DNA of 64,000 bases, taken from the NCBI GenBank assembly GCA_035295125.1, contig DATGJP010000056.1, forward strand, positions 124,001 to 188,000. The letters are read 5' to 3'. The notes under the pieces are model-generated. The model ran no database searches, was not told the DNA's origin, and saw nothing but the letters and a program-made list of their open reading frames with translations. This document shows positions 18,065 through 27,032 of this stretch, in pieces (within the stretch, counting starts at the first letter, position 1; each line of letters opens with the position of its first letter). Both the position numbers and the translations under genes were made by a program. Source of the DNA: JAICMB01 sp035295125. GTDB taxonomy: Bacteria; Acidobacteriota; Terriglobia; Bryobacterales; Bryobacteraceae.

Positions 18065-18613
18065 TTATGGGAATTTCGCGAAGATTCTGGAAACGGGCAT
18101 CGACCAGCCGGGCAGCAGCTCAGGTGCGTCCAGGCTATCGGTTTCGTGAAGCACTGAGGAGGTGCCATCTCCACGATAGATTCGAATGCGGTGGTCCTCC
18201 GGCATCACAATCCAAACGAGGCGGGCGCCGGCGGCAAGGTACTGTTCCACTTTGCGGTCGAGTGTTCTGAAATCATCAGACCGCGACACGACTTCAACCG
18301 CGAGAGCCGGCGCGCCTTGGAAGTACTCGTCTTCCTGAGCTTCGTCGAGCTGCGGTTGGAGAACGAAGGCCACATCAGGCTGGCGGATAGTCGGCGGATT
18401 TTTTACCAGCAAAAACCCAGCCTCCGGGCGCGCTTCGCCGGCGATGCGTTGCTCGAACGATTGCAGAATGCGAAGCAATCGCACCAAAATCGTGTTGTGA
18501 CTACTCTTCGCAGGTGGTATGGCGATGAGTTCCCCTTCGTCGAGCTCGTGCTGCATATCGTCGTCGGGCAGCCGCCCGAACTCCTGAATGCTGAGCAGAG
18601 TTTTGATCGCCAT
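18065..18613 (-). CDS. Uma2 family (DUF820) restriction-endonuclease-fold protein
   Basis: The 182-residue protein has the Uma2/DUF820 layout: N-terminal LSIQEFGRLPDDD, a first strand with ELDEGELIAIP, then the PD-(D/E)xK core RQPDVAFV, ALAVEVVS, DRKVEQYLAAGARLVWIV. The candidate catalytic residues are D in QPDVAF, E in AVEVVS and K in DRKVEQY. These proteins are abundant in cyanobacteria and some acidobacteria; their biological role is unknown. It starts 9 nt after the stop of the NHL-repeat gene on the same strand, so the two are probably co-transcribed, although no functional link is evident. Confidence 0.85.
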   Translation of the reverse strand: MAIKTLLSIQEFGRLPDDDMQHELDEGELIAIPPAKSSHNTILVRLLRILQSFEQRIAGEARPEAGFLLVKNPPTIRQPDVAFVLQPQLDEAQEDEYFQGAPALAVEVVSRSDDFRTLDRKVEQYLAAGARLVWIVMPEDHRIRIYRGDGTSSVLHETDSLDAPELLPGWSMPVSRIFAKFP

Positions 18614-18622
18614 GCATGTAGA

Positions 18623-20959
18623 TTAGCGCAGCGATATTGTGACGCCTGGGGGGCTGTCGATTCCACCGGCGCTCAGAACCAACTGTTGAATCCCTGGTGC
18701 CAGGAAACCGGTCGGAATGCGCGCGTTGACCTGGAGCAAACCCGGAAAGCCGGGTGAAAGCCCTGCATACACGAGATCGCAGGTATAGCCCCCAATGAGA
18801 AGCTTCGGCGGGAGACCGCCGTCGCCCGTCGCAAACAGGGCAATAACATCTCCCCGCGCCGCGGGATTGGCGGCTGAGTTGAACGTACCATCCTGGTTGA
18901 GCGCGATCGCCTGCCCCGTACCGTTGTCAGCGGTGAAGATGCCGGGCACGGCGGCAGCGACCGAGGCGCTCATTGTGCCAATCACGGTTCCCGACACTGC
19001 AATCGCAACGGTGGTGTCGTTGCCCGGCTGCAAAGTCGACGGTACGAGCACGTTGAGCTGTGAGGTCGAAGCGTAGAATACCGTCGCCGGCGCGCCGTCG
19101 AAAGTCACCGAAGTGTGCGTGGCATCAAACGCAGCGCCCTTGATGGTCACGATCTCGCCCGGCGCAAGCGGGCCCATCAGCAGGGTTGCCGCGTTCATCA
19201 TGGCCAGACCCGTCGACGAGATTGGCGCCGCAGCTTGGGCTTGCAATTCGCGGACGCGGCCATTGCCGGTGTCGGCGATATAGACATTCCCCATGCCATC
19301 GACCGCGACATCCAGTGGATTGTTGAAAGCGGCCTGATCCGCAAACCCGCCATCCCCGGCGAACCCCTGTTTGCCGACGCCGGCAATTGGCGACGCGATC
19401 CCCTCATTGTCCATCGTCAACAGGCGATGCTTGCCGCTTTCCGCAATCAGCACTTGTCCATCGGATGTCAGAGCAAGTCCTGCCGGAATGCTCAGATTTG
19501 TCGCCATGGTAGTGGGCCCGGTAGGCTCGACCTTAACGATGCTGGAATTCGAGCTCACGTACAGCGTGCCGTTATTCGCCACCGCCAGCCCCAGCGGCTT
19601 AGGCACGGATGCGAAGGTGGACGATGCGCCGGACGAGTCCACGCGCAGAATGCGATCGTTCCCCGTATCGCAAACGTAGACCGATCCGTCGATGCCGGTC
19701 CGCACGCAAGCAGGCGCGTTCAGTTTAGCGATCAGGGTTGACATAGCGCCTCCGCCGCCAGGAATCCGCTGCACGCGGTTGTTGCCGGTGTCGGCGACGT
19801 ACATCACGCCAGTGGCATCCATGGCGATTCCCGAGGGATGATTTAAGACCGTCCTGTCGCCAGTGCCGGCAAATGTGGAGATCACACCCGATGGCGAGAC
19901 CCTCCGAATGCGGTTAGCGGCCGGGTCGGCGATGTAAACGTATCCGGCTGAATCGAGCGAAACGCCCGATGGCATCCCGAGGCGGGCCGAAGTGGCGGCG
20001 CCGCCATCGCCAAACGAACCGATATCCATCATCCCGGCGACAATCACCGGCGCAGCGCTCGCTATTTTCTGAACCGCATGCGACAGGGTCAGAAACTGCA
20101 TGCCGGACTTACAGGCGACGTCCAATCCGGGCATCAGTTCAATGGCTAAATTCAACACCGATGGAAGGTAGCCAAAGTCGGTGGCGCCAGCAGTTGCGAT
20201 GTAGAGATGATTGATGCCATCGAAACCCAATCCGGTTGGCGACGGAACATTCACAGCCACTGTGACGATATTGCCGCTCGAAATCCGGCGTATGCGATTA
20301 TTGCCGCTATCGGCAACAAATATTGCACCGCTCGGGTCGACGGCCAGGCCGGCCGGATAAGCGAACTGCGCGCCGATGGCGGGACCGCCGTCACCTGAGA
20401 ACCCCGCTTTACCGGTGCCCGCGATCGTAATCAGCCTTGCCATCAGGTCCAGCTCGAAAATCTGTTGCGCGCCGAAATCTGAGATGTACAGGTTTCCTTG
20501 CGCGTCAAACGCTACGTTACGCGGCTGGATCAATTTGCCATCGCCGCCCGCGACAGTCTGAATGACACCCGTCGTCGAGACGCGGCGTACCCGCGCATTT
20601 CCGAGGTCGGCAATGTACAGGTTGCCCGCATTATCCAGCGCAAGGCCATACGGCTGATTGATCTGGGCTGCTTTGGCAGGCCCACCGTCTCCCGAGAAGC
20701 CGGCTACACCCGTGCCCGCGATGGTATCGATCGTACCCCCCGGCGAAATGCGACGGATACGATGATCCCCTGCATCGGCGATGTAGATGTTACCAAGAGA
20801 ATCCGTGGCGACGCCCTCGGCCTGGACGAGGACGGCTGAGGTTGCAGGTATGCCGTCAGCGCTGCCGGCGCCTCCTGCAACCGTTTGCACGATGAAAGTC
20901 TGATCGCTGGACGGCGCCGCGAAAAAGGCAAACAAACAGAGCGATCCGAGACTCAGCAC
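18623..20959 (-). CDS. Secreted NHL-repeat beta-propeller with Solibacter C-terminal domain
   Basis: The 778-residue protein starts with a signal peptide (LGSLCLFAFFAAPSSDQ) and consists of about ten NHL repeats with the recurring pattern of YIADxGNxRIRR and AGTGxxGFSGDGG, which would form one or two propellers. The last 240 residues match the Solibacter C-terminal domain (TIGR03437-like): GEIVTIKGAAF, GTGQAIALNQDGTFNSAANP and GLLQVNARIPTG. The domain is named for Solibacter and is the best clue to the host. A binding or structural role outside the cell is likely; the ligand is unknown. The start is GTG 20959, supported by GGAG about 7 nt upstream. A metalloprotease is divergent from it. Confidence 0.9.
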   Translation of the reverse strand: MLSLGSLCLFAFFAAPSSDQTFIVQTVAGGAGSADGIPATSAVLVQAEGVATDSLGNIYIADAGDHRIRRISPGGTIDTIAGTGVAGFSGDGGPAKAAQINQPYGLALDNAGNLYIADLGNARVRRVSTTGVIQTVAGGDGKLIQPRNVAFDAQGNLYISDFGAQQIFELDLMARLITIAGTGKAGFSGDGGPAIGAQFAYPAGLAVDPSGAIFVADSGNNRIRRISSGNIVTVAVNVPSPTGLGFDGINHLYIATAGATDFGYLPSVLNLAIELMPGLDVACKSGMQFLTLSHAVQKIASAAPVIVAGMMDIGSFGDGGAATSARLGMPSGVSLDSAGYVYIADPAANRIRRVSPSGVISTFAGTGDRTVLNHPSGIAMDATGVMYVADTGNNRVQRIPGGGGAMSTLIAKLNAPACVRTGIDGSVYVCDTGNDRILRVDSSGASSTFASVPKPLGLAVANNGTLYVSSNSSIVKVEPTGPTTMATNLSIPAGLALTSDGQVLIAESGKHRLLTMDNEGIASPIAGVGKQGFAGDGGFADQAAFNNPLDVAVDGMGNVYIADTGNGRVRELQAQAAAPISSTGLAMMNAATLLMGPLAPGEIVTIKGAAFDATHTSVTFDGAPATVFYASTSQLNVLVPSTLQPGNDTTVAIAVSGTVIGTMSASVAAAVPGIFTADNGTGQAIALNQDGTFNSAANPAARGDVIALFATGDGGLPPKLLIGGYTCDLVYAGLSPGFPGLLQVNARIPTGFLAPGIQQLVLSAGGIDSPPGVTISLR

Positions 20960-21030
20960 CTTTTACTCCTTTTAGGATTACAGTGCTTTCCGAATCGAAA
21001 ACTCTCAGGCTGATCCGATGAGCCATATGT

Positions 21031-22755
21031 ATGAAAGCGGTGTATGCCTTAGGGTTGAGCGTGGTAGTCGCCGGATGCCTCGCAGGACAAGATGGAATTC
21101 GCTTGAAGTCGTGGATGGCGCATGGCCGGCCGGAGGCAGCCGTCTCCGTGACGCCGAAGCGCAGGACGCTCACGCGGAAGCACGTCGTGGTGGAGTTTAC
21201 TGCCGGGCCGAACAGGGAGCAGATCGCCGAATTGGAGAGTCGTGGCGCCCGCATTGTTCAGGTGCTACCGGAACGCGGGTTGGCGCTATCGGTTCCCGAC
21301 ACCTTCGATTTCGGCGGACTGGACTTCACGTGGGCTGGGGCACTGCGCGCGGCTGACAAGATCAGCCCGCTGGTCGTGAAAGCGGGCGCATATCTCGTTG
21401 AGTACTACCCTGACGTAGATATGGGAGATGCGCGATCGATTGCGTTGGCATCGCATCTTCGAATTATCGAGAACGACGATCTAGCCCCCGGGCACCTTCT
21501 CGTGCACGGGACGAGAGAGAGCCTCAGGGAGCTTGCGCAATGGGACGAGGTGTCATACATATTTCCTGCCGCACGGGAGCTTGTGGAAGGCACACACCTC
21601 AATGTCTGCGCCGGAGCAGTGACAACTCTCGGAGCGGTCAGCCAATCGATACCCACGATTGGCTACGGGTGGGACGGACCGGGTCTCGGCGGCGCCGCGT
21701 TGAATTACGCATTTGCGGCGGTGACCGAGAAACTGCCGGTCGGCACTACGGAATCGGAGATCGGACGGGCGCTCTCGGAGTGGGCGAAGTACGCGAAACT
21801 GAGCTTTACGCTGACAACATCTACGGCGGCACCGCGCACAATCGCGATTCTGTTTGCGCGTGGCGCTCATGGTGACGCGTATCCTTTCGATGGCCCCGGC
21901 AAGATGTTGGCCCACACGTTCTATCCCTATCTGACTAATCCCGAACCCATCGCGGGAGATATGCACTTGGACGGTGATGAGAGCTGGCACGTCGGGACGG
22001 ATACGGACGTGTTCAGTGTGGCACTCCACGAAGCCGGGCATGCGCTAGGGCTGGGCCATTCGGATAATCCTCAGGATGTCATGTATCCCTACTACCGCAA
22101 GGTGACCGGGCTATCTCCGGGAGACATCGCGGCGATCTTGACCCTGTACGCTCCACAGGACGGCTCGGCTCCGACGCCGCCTACCATCCCAAGTCAGCCG
22201 CAGCAATTGGTTGTAGCGGTGCAATCGTACAAGGCGTCGACGACGGCATCCAGCGTCGCGCTCAGCGGCACGGTGACCGGTGGAACGGGCAATGTGACGG
22301 TAAGGTGGGCCAGCGACCAGGGCGGCTCGGGAGGGGCGCAAGGCACACGATCTTGGACAATCGGCGCGGTTCCCCTCGCGATGGGTGCTAATCACATCAC
22401 CATTTCGGCCACGGACGCGCAGAATGCGACGTCGAGTGCGGCTGTAACCATCACGCGAACGGCGCAAACGACGAGCGACACCACGCCGCCGGCTTTAGCG
22501 ATCACCACGCCGGCATCCAACAACGTCAGCACGTCGGCCGCAACGCTGGCTTTCGCGGGAACGGCCCGGGACGATGTCGGGGTAGCGCAAGTTAGCTGGA
22601 GTACACTGGCTGGCGCTGCGGGAACGGCTTCCGGCACCACGAGCTGGAGCGTGCCGGCAATCCCGTTACTGATTGGAACTAACGTAGTTACGATCCGAGC
22701 CGTCGATGCCGCGGGCAATGCATCCTGGCGATCGGTTACCGTGACCCGGCATTGA
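21031..22755 (+). CDS. Matrixin-type zinc metalloprotease with Ig-like domains
   Basis: The 574-residue protein begins with a lipoprotein-like leader (GLSVVVAGC). The catalytic domain (about residues 190-370) has the long zinc motif HEAGHALGLGHSD, with three histidine ligands and the catalytic glutamate, followed by VMYPYY, the methionine turn. This places it in the metzincin/matrixin group. Two bacterial Ig-like repeats follow (about 390-480 and 485-574), each ending in a VTITR- or VTVTR-type strand, and may bind the substrate or cell surface. The N-terminal 180 residues look like a prodomain. The gene runs 20 bp into the end of purA on the opposite strand. Confidence 0.88.
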   Translation: MKAVYALGLSVVVAGCLAGQDGIRLKSWMAHGRPEAAVSVTPKRRTLTRKHVVVEFTAGPNREQIAELESRGARIVQVLPERGLALSVPDTFDFGGLDFTWAGALRAADKISPLVVKAGAYLVEYYPDVDMGDARSIALASHLRIIENDDLAPGHLLVHGTRESLRELAQWDEVSYIFPAARELVEGTHLNVCAGAVTTLGAVSQSIPTIGYGWDGPGLGGAALNYAFAAVTEKLPVGTTESEIGRALSEWAKYAKLSFTLTTSTAAPRTIAILFARGAHGDAYPFDGPGKMLAHTFYPYLTNPEPIAGDMHLDGDESWHVGTDTDVFSVALHEAGHALGLGHSDNPQDVMYPYYRKVTGLSPGDIAAILTLYAPQDGSAPTPPTIPSQPQQLVVAVQSYKASTTASSVALSGTVTGGTGNVTVRWASDQGGSGGAQGTRSWTIGAVPLAMGANHITISATDAQNATSSAAVTITRTAQTTSDTTPPALAITTPASNNVSTSAATLAFAGTARDDVGVAQVSWSTLAGAAGTASGTTSWSVPAIPLLIGTNVVTIRAVDAAGNASWRSVTVTRH

Positions 22756-24064
22756 TGGTCGATCCCGCCCGTTTCCAGATTAGGTTTTGCAGCTTGGAAT
22801 CGGGCATGATGACCGTCTCGTCGCGTTCCGGACCGGTTGAAATGCAGCCAATCTCGACGCCAGTCCGCTCACTCAGGAACTTGAGGTAATCGCGGGCTCG
22901 GGAAGGCAGTTGATGGTGGTGTGTCAGCCCTCGAGTGGGTGCCTTCCAGCCGGGGAGTGTCTCGTAAACCGGCTTCAATGACTCCAACTCGTGGATGGTC
23001 GCCGGCATCTCGTCGCTGGACCCGTAGCTCGTGCAAACCGGGATCTCATCGAAATCGTCCAGCACATCGAGTTTCGTGATGATGATGCTGTCAAAGCCAT
23101 TGAGCATCGTCGTATAGCGTAGAAGGGGTATATCGAACCAGCCGCAGCGGCGGGGCCGTCCCGTCACGGCTCCGAACTCATTCCCTGCCTTACGGATGCG
23201 GTCCCCGTTCTCGGAATCGGCTTCGGTCGGAAACGGTCCGCTTCCCACCCGCGTTACGTAGGCCTTGGATACCCCGATTACAGCGTCAATCGCCGTCGGC
23301 GGGACACCGGCACCCGTACAAGCTCCGCCAGCCGTGGCGCTCGAGGAGGTCACGAAAGGATAGGTGCCATGGTCCACATCCAACATGGTGCCTTGAGCGC
23401 CTTCGAAGAGAACGCGCTTCCCGCTCCGCATGGCGTCATTCAGGAGGTGCGCGGTGTCGCAGACCATCGGGCGGATGCGGGCGGCAAATTCCTGGTACTG
23501 ATCCCGAATTTGCCCGTAATCAATAACTTCGCTGATGTTGAAGGCCCGGGCCAGGGTTTGTTTATCTTCGGCGAGCCCGTCGTACATCTTCGGGAACGTA
23601 TCGGGATCGAACAGGTCGGCGATCCGGATGCCACGGCGCGCGATTTTGTCCTCGTAACAGGGGCCAATTCCGCGTGACGTGGTGCCGATAGGAACCCGGT
23701 CCTTCCGCCCTTCGGACATCTTCTCGACGATGCGGTGGAACGGGAAGATAACGTGAGCTCGATTACTTACCTTGAGCTGGTCAACGACCTCGATCCCGGC
23801 GCCCTGTAGGGTTTTTATCTCCTCCAGCAGAGCCATCGGATCGATCACCACGCCATTGCCGATAACCGCCAGCACCCCTTTCCGCAGGATGCCGCTCGGA
23901 ATTAGCTTGAGAATGTACTTGTGATCACCGATAAACACGGTGTGTCCGGCATTGTGTCCGCCCTGGTAGCGCGCTACGATGTCGAACTCGCTGGAGAACA
24001 GGTCAACAACCTTGCCCTTGCCCTCGTCACCCCACTGTGCGCCGAGCACGATGATGTTGCTCAT
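22736..24064 (-). CDS. purA: Adenylosuccinate synthetase
   Basis: PurA joins IMP and aspartate with GTP to make adenylosuccinate, the first committed step to AMP. The 442-residue protein has the classic opening VLGAQWGDEGKGKVVD (P-loop with catalytic D), GGHNAGHTV (catalytic H), the IMP-binding GTTSRGIGPCYEDK, and the late motif TKLDVLDDFDEIPVCTSY. The C-terminus is about 10 residues longer than usual. It is monocistronic, divergent from the heme-copper cluster, and convergent with the metalloprotease gene, with 20 bp of overlap at the 3' ends. Confidence 0.97.
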   Translation of the reverse strand: MSNIIVLGAQWGDEGKGKVVDLFSSEFDIVARYQGGHNAGHTVFIGDHKYILKLIPSGILRKGVLAVIGNGVVIDPMALLEEIKTLQGAGIEVVDQLKVSNRAHVIFPFHRIVEKMSEGRKDRVPIGTTSRGIGPCYEDKIARRGIRIADLFDPDTFPKMYDGLAEDKQTLARAFNISEVIDYGQIRDQYQEFAARIRPMVCDTAHLLNDAMRSGKRVLFEGAQGTMLDVDHGTYPFVTSSSATAGGACTGAGVPPTAIDAVIGVSKAYVTRVGSGPFPTEADSENGDRIRKAGNEFGAVTGRPRRCGWFDIPLLRYTTMLNGFDSIIITKLDVLDDFDEIPVCTSYGSSDEMPATIHELESLKPVYETLPGWKAPTRGLTHHHQLPSRARDYLKFLSERTGVEIGCISTGPERDETVIMPDSKLQNLIWKRAGSTINAGSR

Positions 24065-24270
24065 TTGGAGACCAAAGTGGCTATTGTAACGTCAATGCGC
24101 GGCGGGGGGAATGGGTAGACGTGATATCTCGGTGAGCGCGGTCTGGGGCGTTTGAGCGCGGATGACGGGTTCCTGAACGCGGAAACCCCTGTGCTGGCGT
24201 GTTTAAAATCCAGCAGTAACACTACTAGCGACTCAACGGTTCCAACCCCTTCGACAACCGTTTTCTTGCG

Positions 24271-24295
24271 TGTTTTTACACACTTTGGTGGACCG
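24271..24295 (+). repeat. Decayed fragment of the dispersed repeat (right part)
   Basis: These 25 nt match the block in addA copy B that starts TGTTTTC (38633 onward) and ends GTGGACCG, at about 21 positions. It lies in the 281-nt gap between purA and the heme-copper operon, about 50 nt before the first ATG, so the element may once have inserted into the control region. The rest of this gap shows no gene. Confidence 0.45.
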
Positions 24296-24313
24296 AAAAG
24301 AAGGATCTTTCCG

Positions 24314-24319
24314 TATGAT
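24314..24319 (+). promoter_or_regulatory. Candidate -10 box for the heme-copper operon
   Basis: TATGAT matches the sigma-70 -10 consensus at five of six positions, 26 nt before the first ATG of the operon. The best upstream hexamer (TGGACC, 24290-24295) is a poor -35 at a 19-nt distance, so this is weak and offered as a guide only. Confidence 0.25.
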
Positions 24320-24345
24320 AGGAACAGACACGTTTGGAGGGCCCA

Positions 24346-25695
24346 ATGCGCTTACTACTCACAGGTTTCGTGTGCGCCGGTTTAGCCGCCGCCGCGACGA
24401 CCTCTTCCCACGAAGTGACGTACTATAAAGACGTTCTTCCCGTTGTCCAGAAGAATTGCCAAGGCTGCCATCGTCCCGGCGAAGGTACGCCCATGACGTT
24501 CATGAGCTACGATCAGACCCGCCCCTGGGCGAAAGCGATGAAGGCCGCGGTCCTGACCAAGAAGATGCCGCCATGGTTTGCGGACGAACACTACGGGAAA
24601 TTCGCCAACGACCGGTCGATGAGCCAGTCTGATATCGACACTCTGGTCGCCTGGGCCGACAGCGGCTCCAAGGCCGGCAATCCGAAGGATGCTCCTCAAC
24701 CGATGAGCTGGGTCGAGGGATGGCGGATTGGAAAGCCCGACATGGTGATCTCTATGCAGACACCGTTCGAAGTTCCGGCGTCGGGTACGATCGACTACCA
24801 GTACATTGTGATCCCGCTGAACTTTACGGAAGACAAGTACATCCAGATGGCGGAAGCGCGTCCGGGCGACAAGAGCCTGGTGCACCACATTATCGCCTTC
24901 ATCCGCGAGCCTGACAATCCGTGGCTGCGCGGCGCCAAGCCGGGCGTGCCGTTCGTTCCGCGTGAAGAAATGAAGAAGCTCAAGGACATGTCCCCCGAGG
25001 AACGGCAGAAGTTCCAGCGGCAGAATTCGGGTTTGGGCGACTTCCTGGCCGGCTATGCTCCGGGAACCATGCCGAACGTCATGAAGCCGGGTGAGGCCAA
25101 GCTGATCAAGGCCGGTTCCGACATCATCCTGCAGGTACACTACACCGCGACCGGCAAAGCCGGCACCGACGAGTCCAAGGTAGGTATTGTGTTCGCCAAA
25201 GAACCGGCCGCAAACCGCGTCCTGACCCTGGCTGCCACTACCGCCGACTTCGCGATTCCGGCGGGCGACTCCAACTACGAAGTGCACTCCAAGCTGCAGC
25301 TTCAGCACGACGTGACGCTGACCAGCATGCTGCCCCACATGCACTTCCGCGGCAAAGACTTCAAATATACCGTGACCTACCCGTCCGGCGAGAAGGAAGA
25401 GCTCCTGTCAGTTCCGCACTATGACTTTAACTGGCAGCTTTCCTATGACTTAGCGCAGCCCAAGCTGCTGCCGAAGGGCTCCGTGATCGAGTGCGTGGCG
25501 CACTATGACAATTCAGCCAATAACAAGTACAATCCGGACCCCGCCAAGACCGTTTACTTCGGTGAGCAGACTTGGGAGGAGATGATGTTCGGGTTCTTCG
25601 ACGTGTCGGTTCCGATGAACGTGACAGCCATGGACATTATGGCGCCGCGGCGTCCGAAACCGGCCGGGACGAGCGGTTCGGGTGGTCTGCAGTAA
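24346..25695 (+). CDS. Heme c-fused type II copper monooxygenase-like protein, paralogue 1
   Basis: The 449-residue protein has a signal peptide (1-17), a short c-type heme domain with CQGCH at 38-42 and a likely axial Met at 74 (KKMPPW), and a two-lobed copper domain. By eye the copper ligands of peptidylglycine and dopamine monooxygenases are all there: HH at 180-181, H265 (LQVHYT), HMH at 331-333 and Met in EEMM (413/414). Such enzymes hydroxylate C-H bonds using O2 and two electrons; the fused heme could supply the electrons in place of ascorbate. This last point is inference. Start ATG 24346 has GGAGG upstream. First of four similar genes. Confidence 0.82.
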   Translation: MRLLLTGFVCAGLAAAATTSSHEVTYYKDVLPVVQKNCQGCHRPGEGTPMTFMSYDQTRPWAKAMKAAVLTKKMPPWFADEHYGKFANDRSMSQSDIDTLVAWADSGSKAGNPKDAPQPMSWVEGWRIGKPDMVISMQTPFEVPASGTIDYQYIVIPLNFTEDKYIQMAEARPGDKSLVHHIIAFIREPDNPWLRGAKPGVPFVPREEMKKLKDMSPEERQKFQRQNSGLGDFLAGYAPGTMPNVMKPGEAKLIKAGSDIILQVHYTATGKAGTDESKVGIVFAKEPAANRVLTLAATTADFAIPAGDSNYEVHSKLQLQHDVTLTSMLPHMHFRGKDFKYTVTYPSGEKEELLSVPHYDFNWQLSYDLAQPKLLPKGSVIECVAHYDNSANNKYNPDPAKTVYFGEQTWEEMMFGFFDVSVPMNVTAMDIMAPRRPKPAGTSGSGGLQ

Positions 25696-25715
25696 ACGAA
25701 GCAGAGGAGTTGGAA

Positions 25716-27029
25716 ATGATTCTGAGAAGTTTCTCCGTTGCGTGTCTGGGGGTGGCAGCACTAGCTGCCGCCACCGGGCCCGCGGCTGTTACGTTCAATA
25801 AGGATGTACTGCCGATTCTCGAGAATCGGTGCCAGGAATGCCATCGTCAGGGTGAAATCGCCCCCATGAGTTTCATGACTTACACTGAAACTCGTCCCTG
25901 GGCGAAGGCGATCAAGGCTGTTGTTGCGACCCGCAAGATGCCGCCATGGACAGCCGACCCAAGTGTCGGCCACTTCGCAAACGACCGTTCCTTGTCGCAA
26001 GCCGAAATCGATACGCTGCTTGCGTGGGTGGACTCGGGCTCAAAGGAAGGCAATCCCAAGGATGCTCCGAAGCCGCGTGAGTTTGCGACTGGCTGGACCA
26101 TCGGGCAGCCCGACCAGATATTCGAAATGCCGACCGCAGTCGAGATTCCTTCCAGCGGCGTGGTCGACTATACGTACGAAATCATTCACACCAACTTTAA
26201 GCAGGACATGTGGATTCAGGCCGCCGAAGCGCGCGCCGGATCGCGGCGCCAAATGCATCATGTGATAGCGTTCCTGCGCCCTCCAGGTTCCACATGGTTC
26301 CAGGATCGCCCGATCGGTGTACCTTTCATTCCGGGCCACGGAGCTCACGCAGGGCAGGTCGACGCCCAGGAAGCGCGCCAGATGGCCACCGCCGAAATGA
26401 TTGTGGGTTGGGCGCCTGGGGCGATTCCGCTGACGTTGGAACCCGGTCAGGCGAAGCTGATTCCGGCCGGCTCCGATCTCGTTCTGCAACTCCATTACAC
26501 GCCCAATGGAGCCTCCGGTTCGGACAAAACGAAAATCGGTCTCATCTTCTCGAAGGAACCTCCGAAAGAGCGCGTGACGACTTTGAGCGCCATCAATTTC
26601 TTCCTGAAGATTCCGCCGGGCGACGCCAATTATGAATCGCATTCGCAGTTCACAGTGCAGCATGACGTGAAACTGGTCAGCCTGATGCCGCACATGCACC
26701 TTCGAGGCAAAGACTTTGCGTTCCGTGCTGTCTATCCGACAGGGGAAACGCAGGACCTTTTGAACGTGCCGCATTACGACTTCAACTGGCAGCTTACGTA
26801 CGATCTGAAGAATCAGATTGTGCTGCCCAAGGGCACCCGCATCGAGTGCACTGCTCATTACGACAACTCTCCCAATAACAAGTTCAATCCCGATCCCACG
26901 AAGGAAGTGCGCTGGGGCGATCAAACCTTCGAGGAGATGATGATCGGCTTTTTCGATGTTGCTTTTGATGCCAATCTCGATCCTCGGCTGATTCGGGTGC
27001 GCCAAGCCCCGAAAGCTGGAAGTGAATAG
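25716..27029 (+). CDS. Heme c-fused type II copper monooxygenase-like protein, paralogue 2
   Basis: This 437-residue paralogue has the same order of parts: signal peptide, heme motif CQECH (39-43), axial Met in RKMPPW, then HH (QMHHVIAF), H in LQLHYTP, HMH in LMPHMHLRG, and Met in FEEMMIGFFD. All the copper ligands are retained, so it should be active. It starts 20 nt after the stop of paralogue 1 with a GAGGAG Shine-Dalgarno; the frame is open further upstream but that part overlaps paralogue 1. It lacks the insertion after PREEMKK seen in paralogue 1 and has its own variable loop (GHGAHAGQVDAQEARQ), which may tune substrate or partner choice. Confidence 0.82.
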   Translation: MILRSFSVACLGVAALAAATGPAAVTFNKDVLPILENRCQECHRQGEIAPMSFMTYTETRPWAKAIKAVVATRKMPPWTADPSVGHFANDRSLSQAEIDTLLAWVDSGSKEGNPKDAPKPREFATGWTIGQPDQIFEMPTAVEIPSSGVVDYTYEIIHTNFKQDMWIQAAEARAGSRRQMHHVIAFLRPPGSTWFQDRPIGVPFIPGHGAHAGQVDAQEARQMATAEMIVGWAPGAIPLTLEPGQAKLIPAGSDLVLQLHYTPNGASGSDKTKIGLIFSKEPPKERVTTLSAINFFLKIPPGDANYESHSQFTVQHDVKLVSLMPHMHLRGKDFAFRAVYPTGETQDLLNVPHYDFNWQLTYDLKNQIVLPKGTRIECTAHYDNSPNNKFNPDPTKEVRWGDQTFEEMMIGFFDVAFDANLDPRLIRVRQAPKAGSE

Positions 27030-27032
27030 CAA

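Noticed and set aside
24065..24345. Small open frame from about 24152 in the gap before the heme-copper operon
   Set aside because: Its product (rich in Ser, Thr and Asn) has no recognisable features and it overlaps the operon start; the gap is better read as a control region with a repeat remnant.
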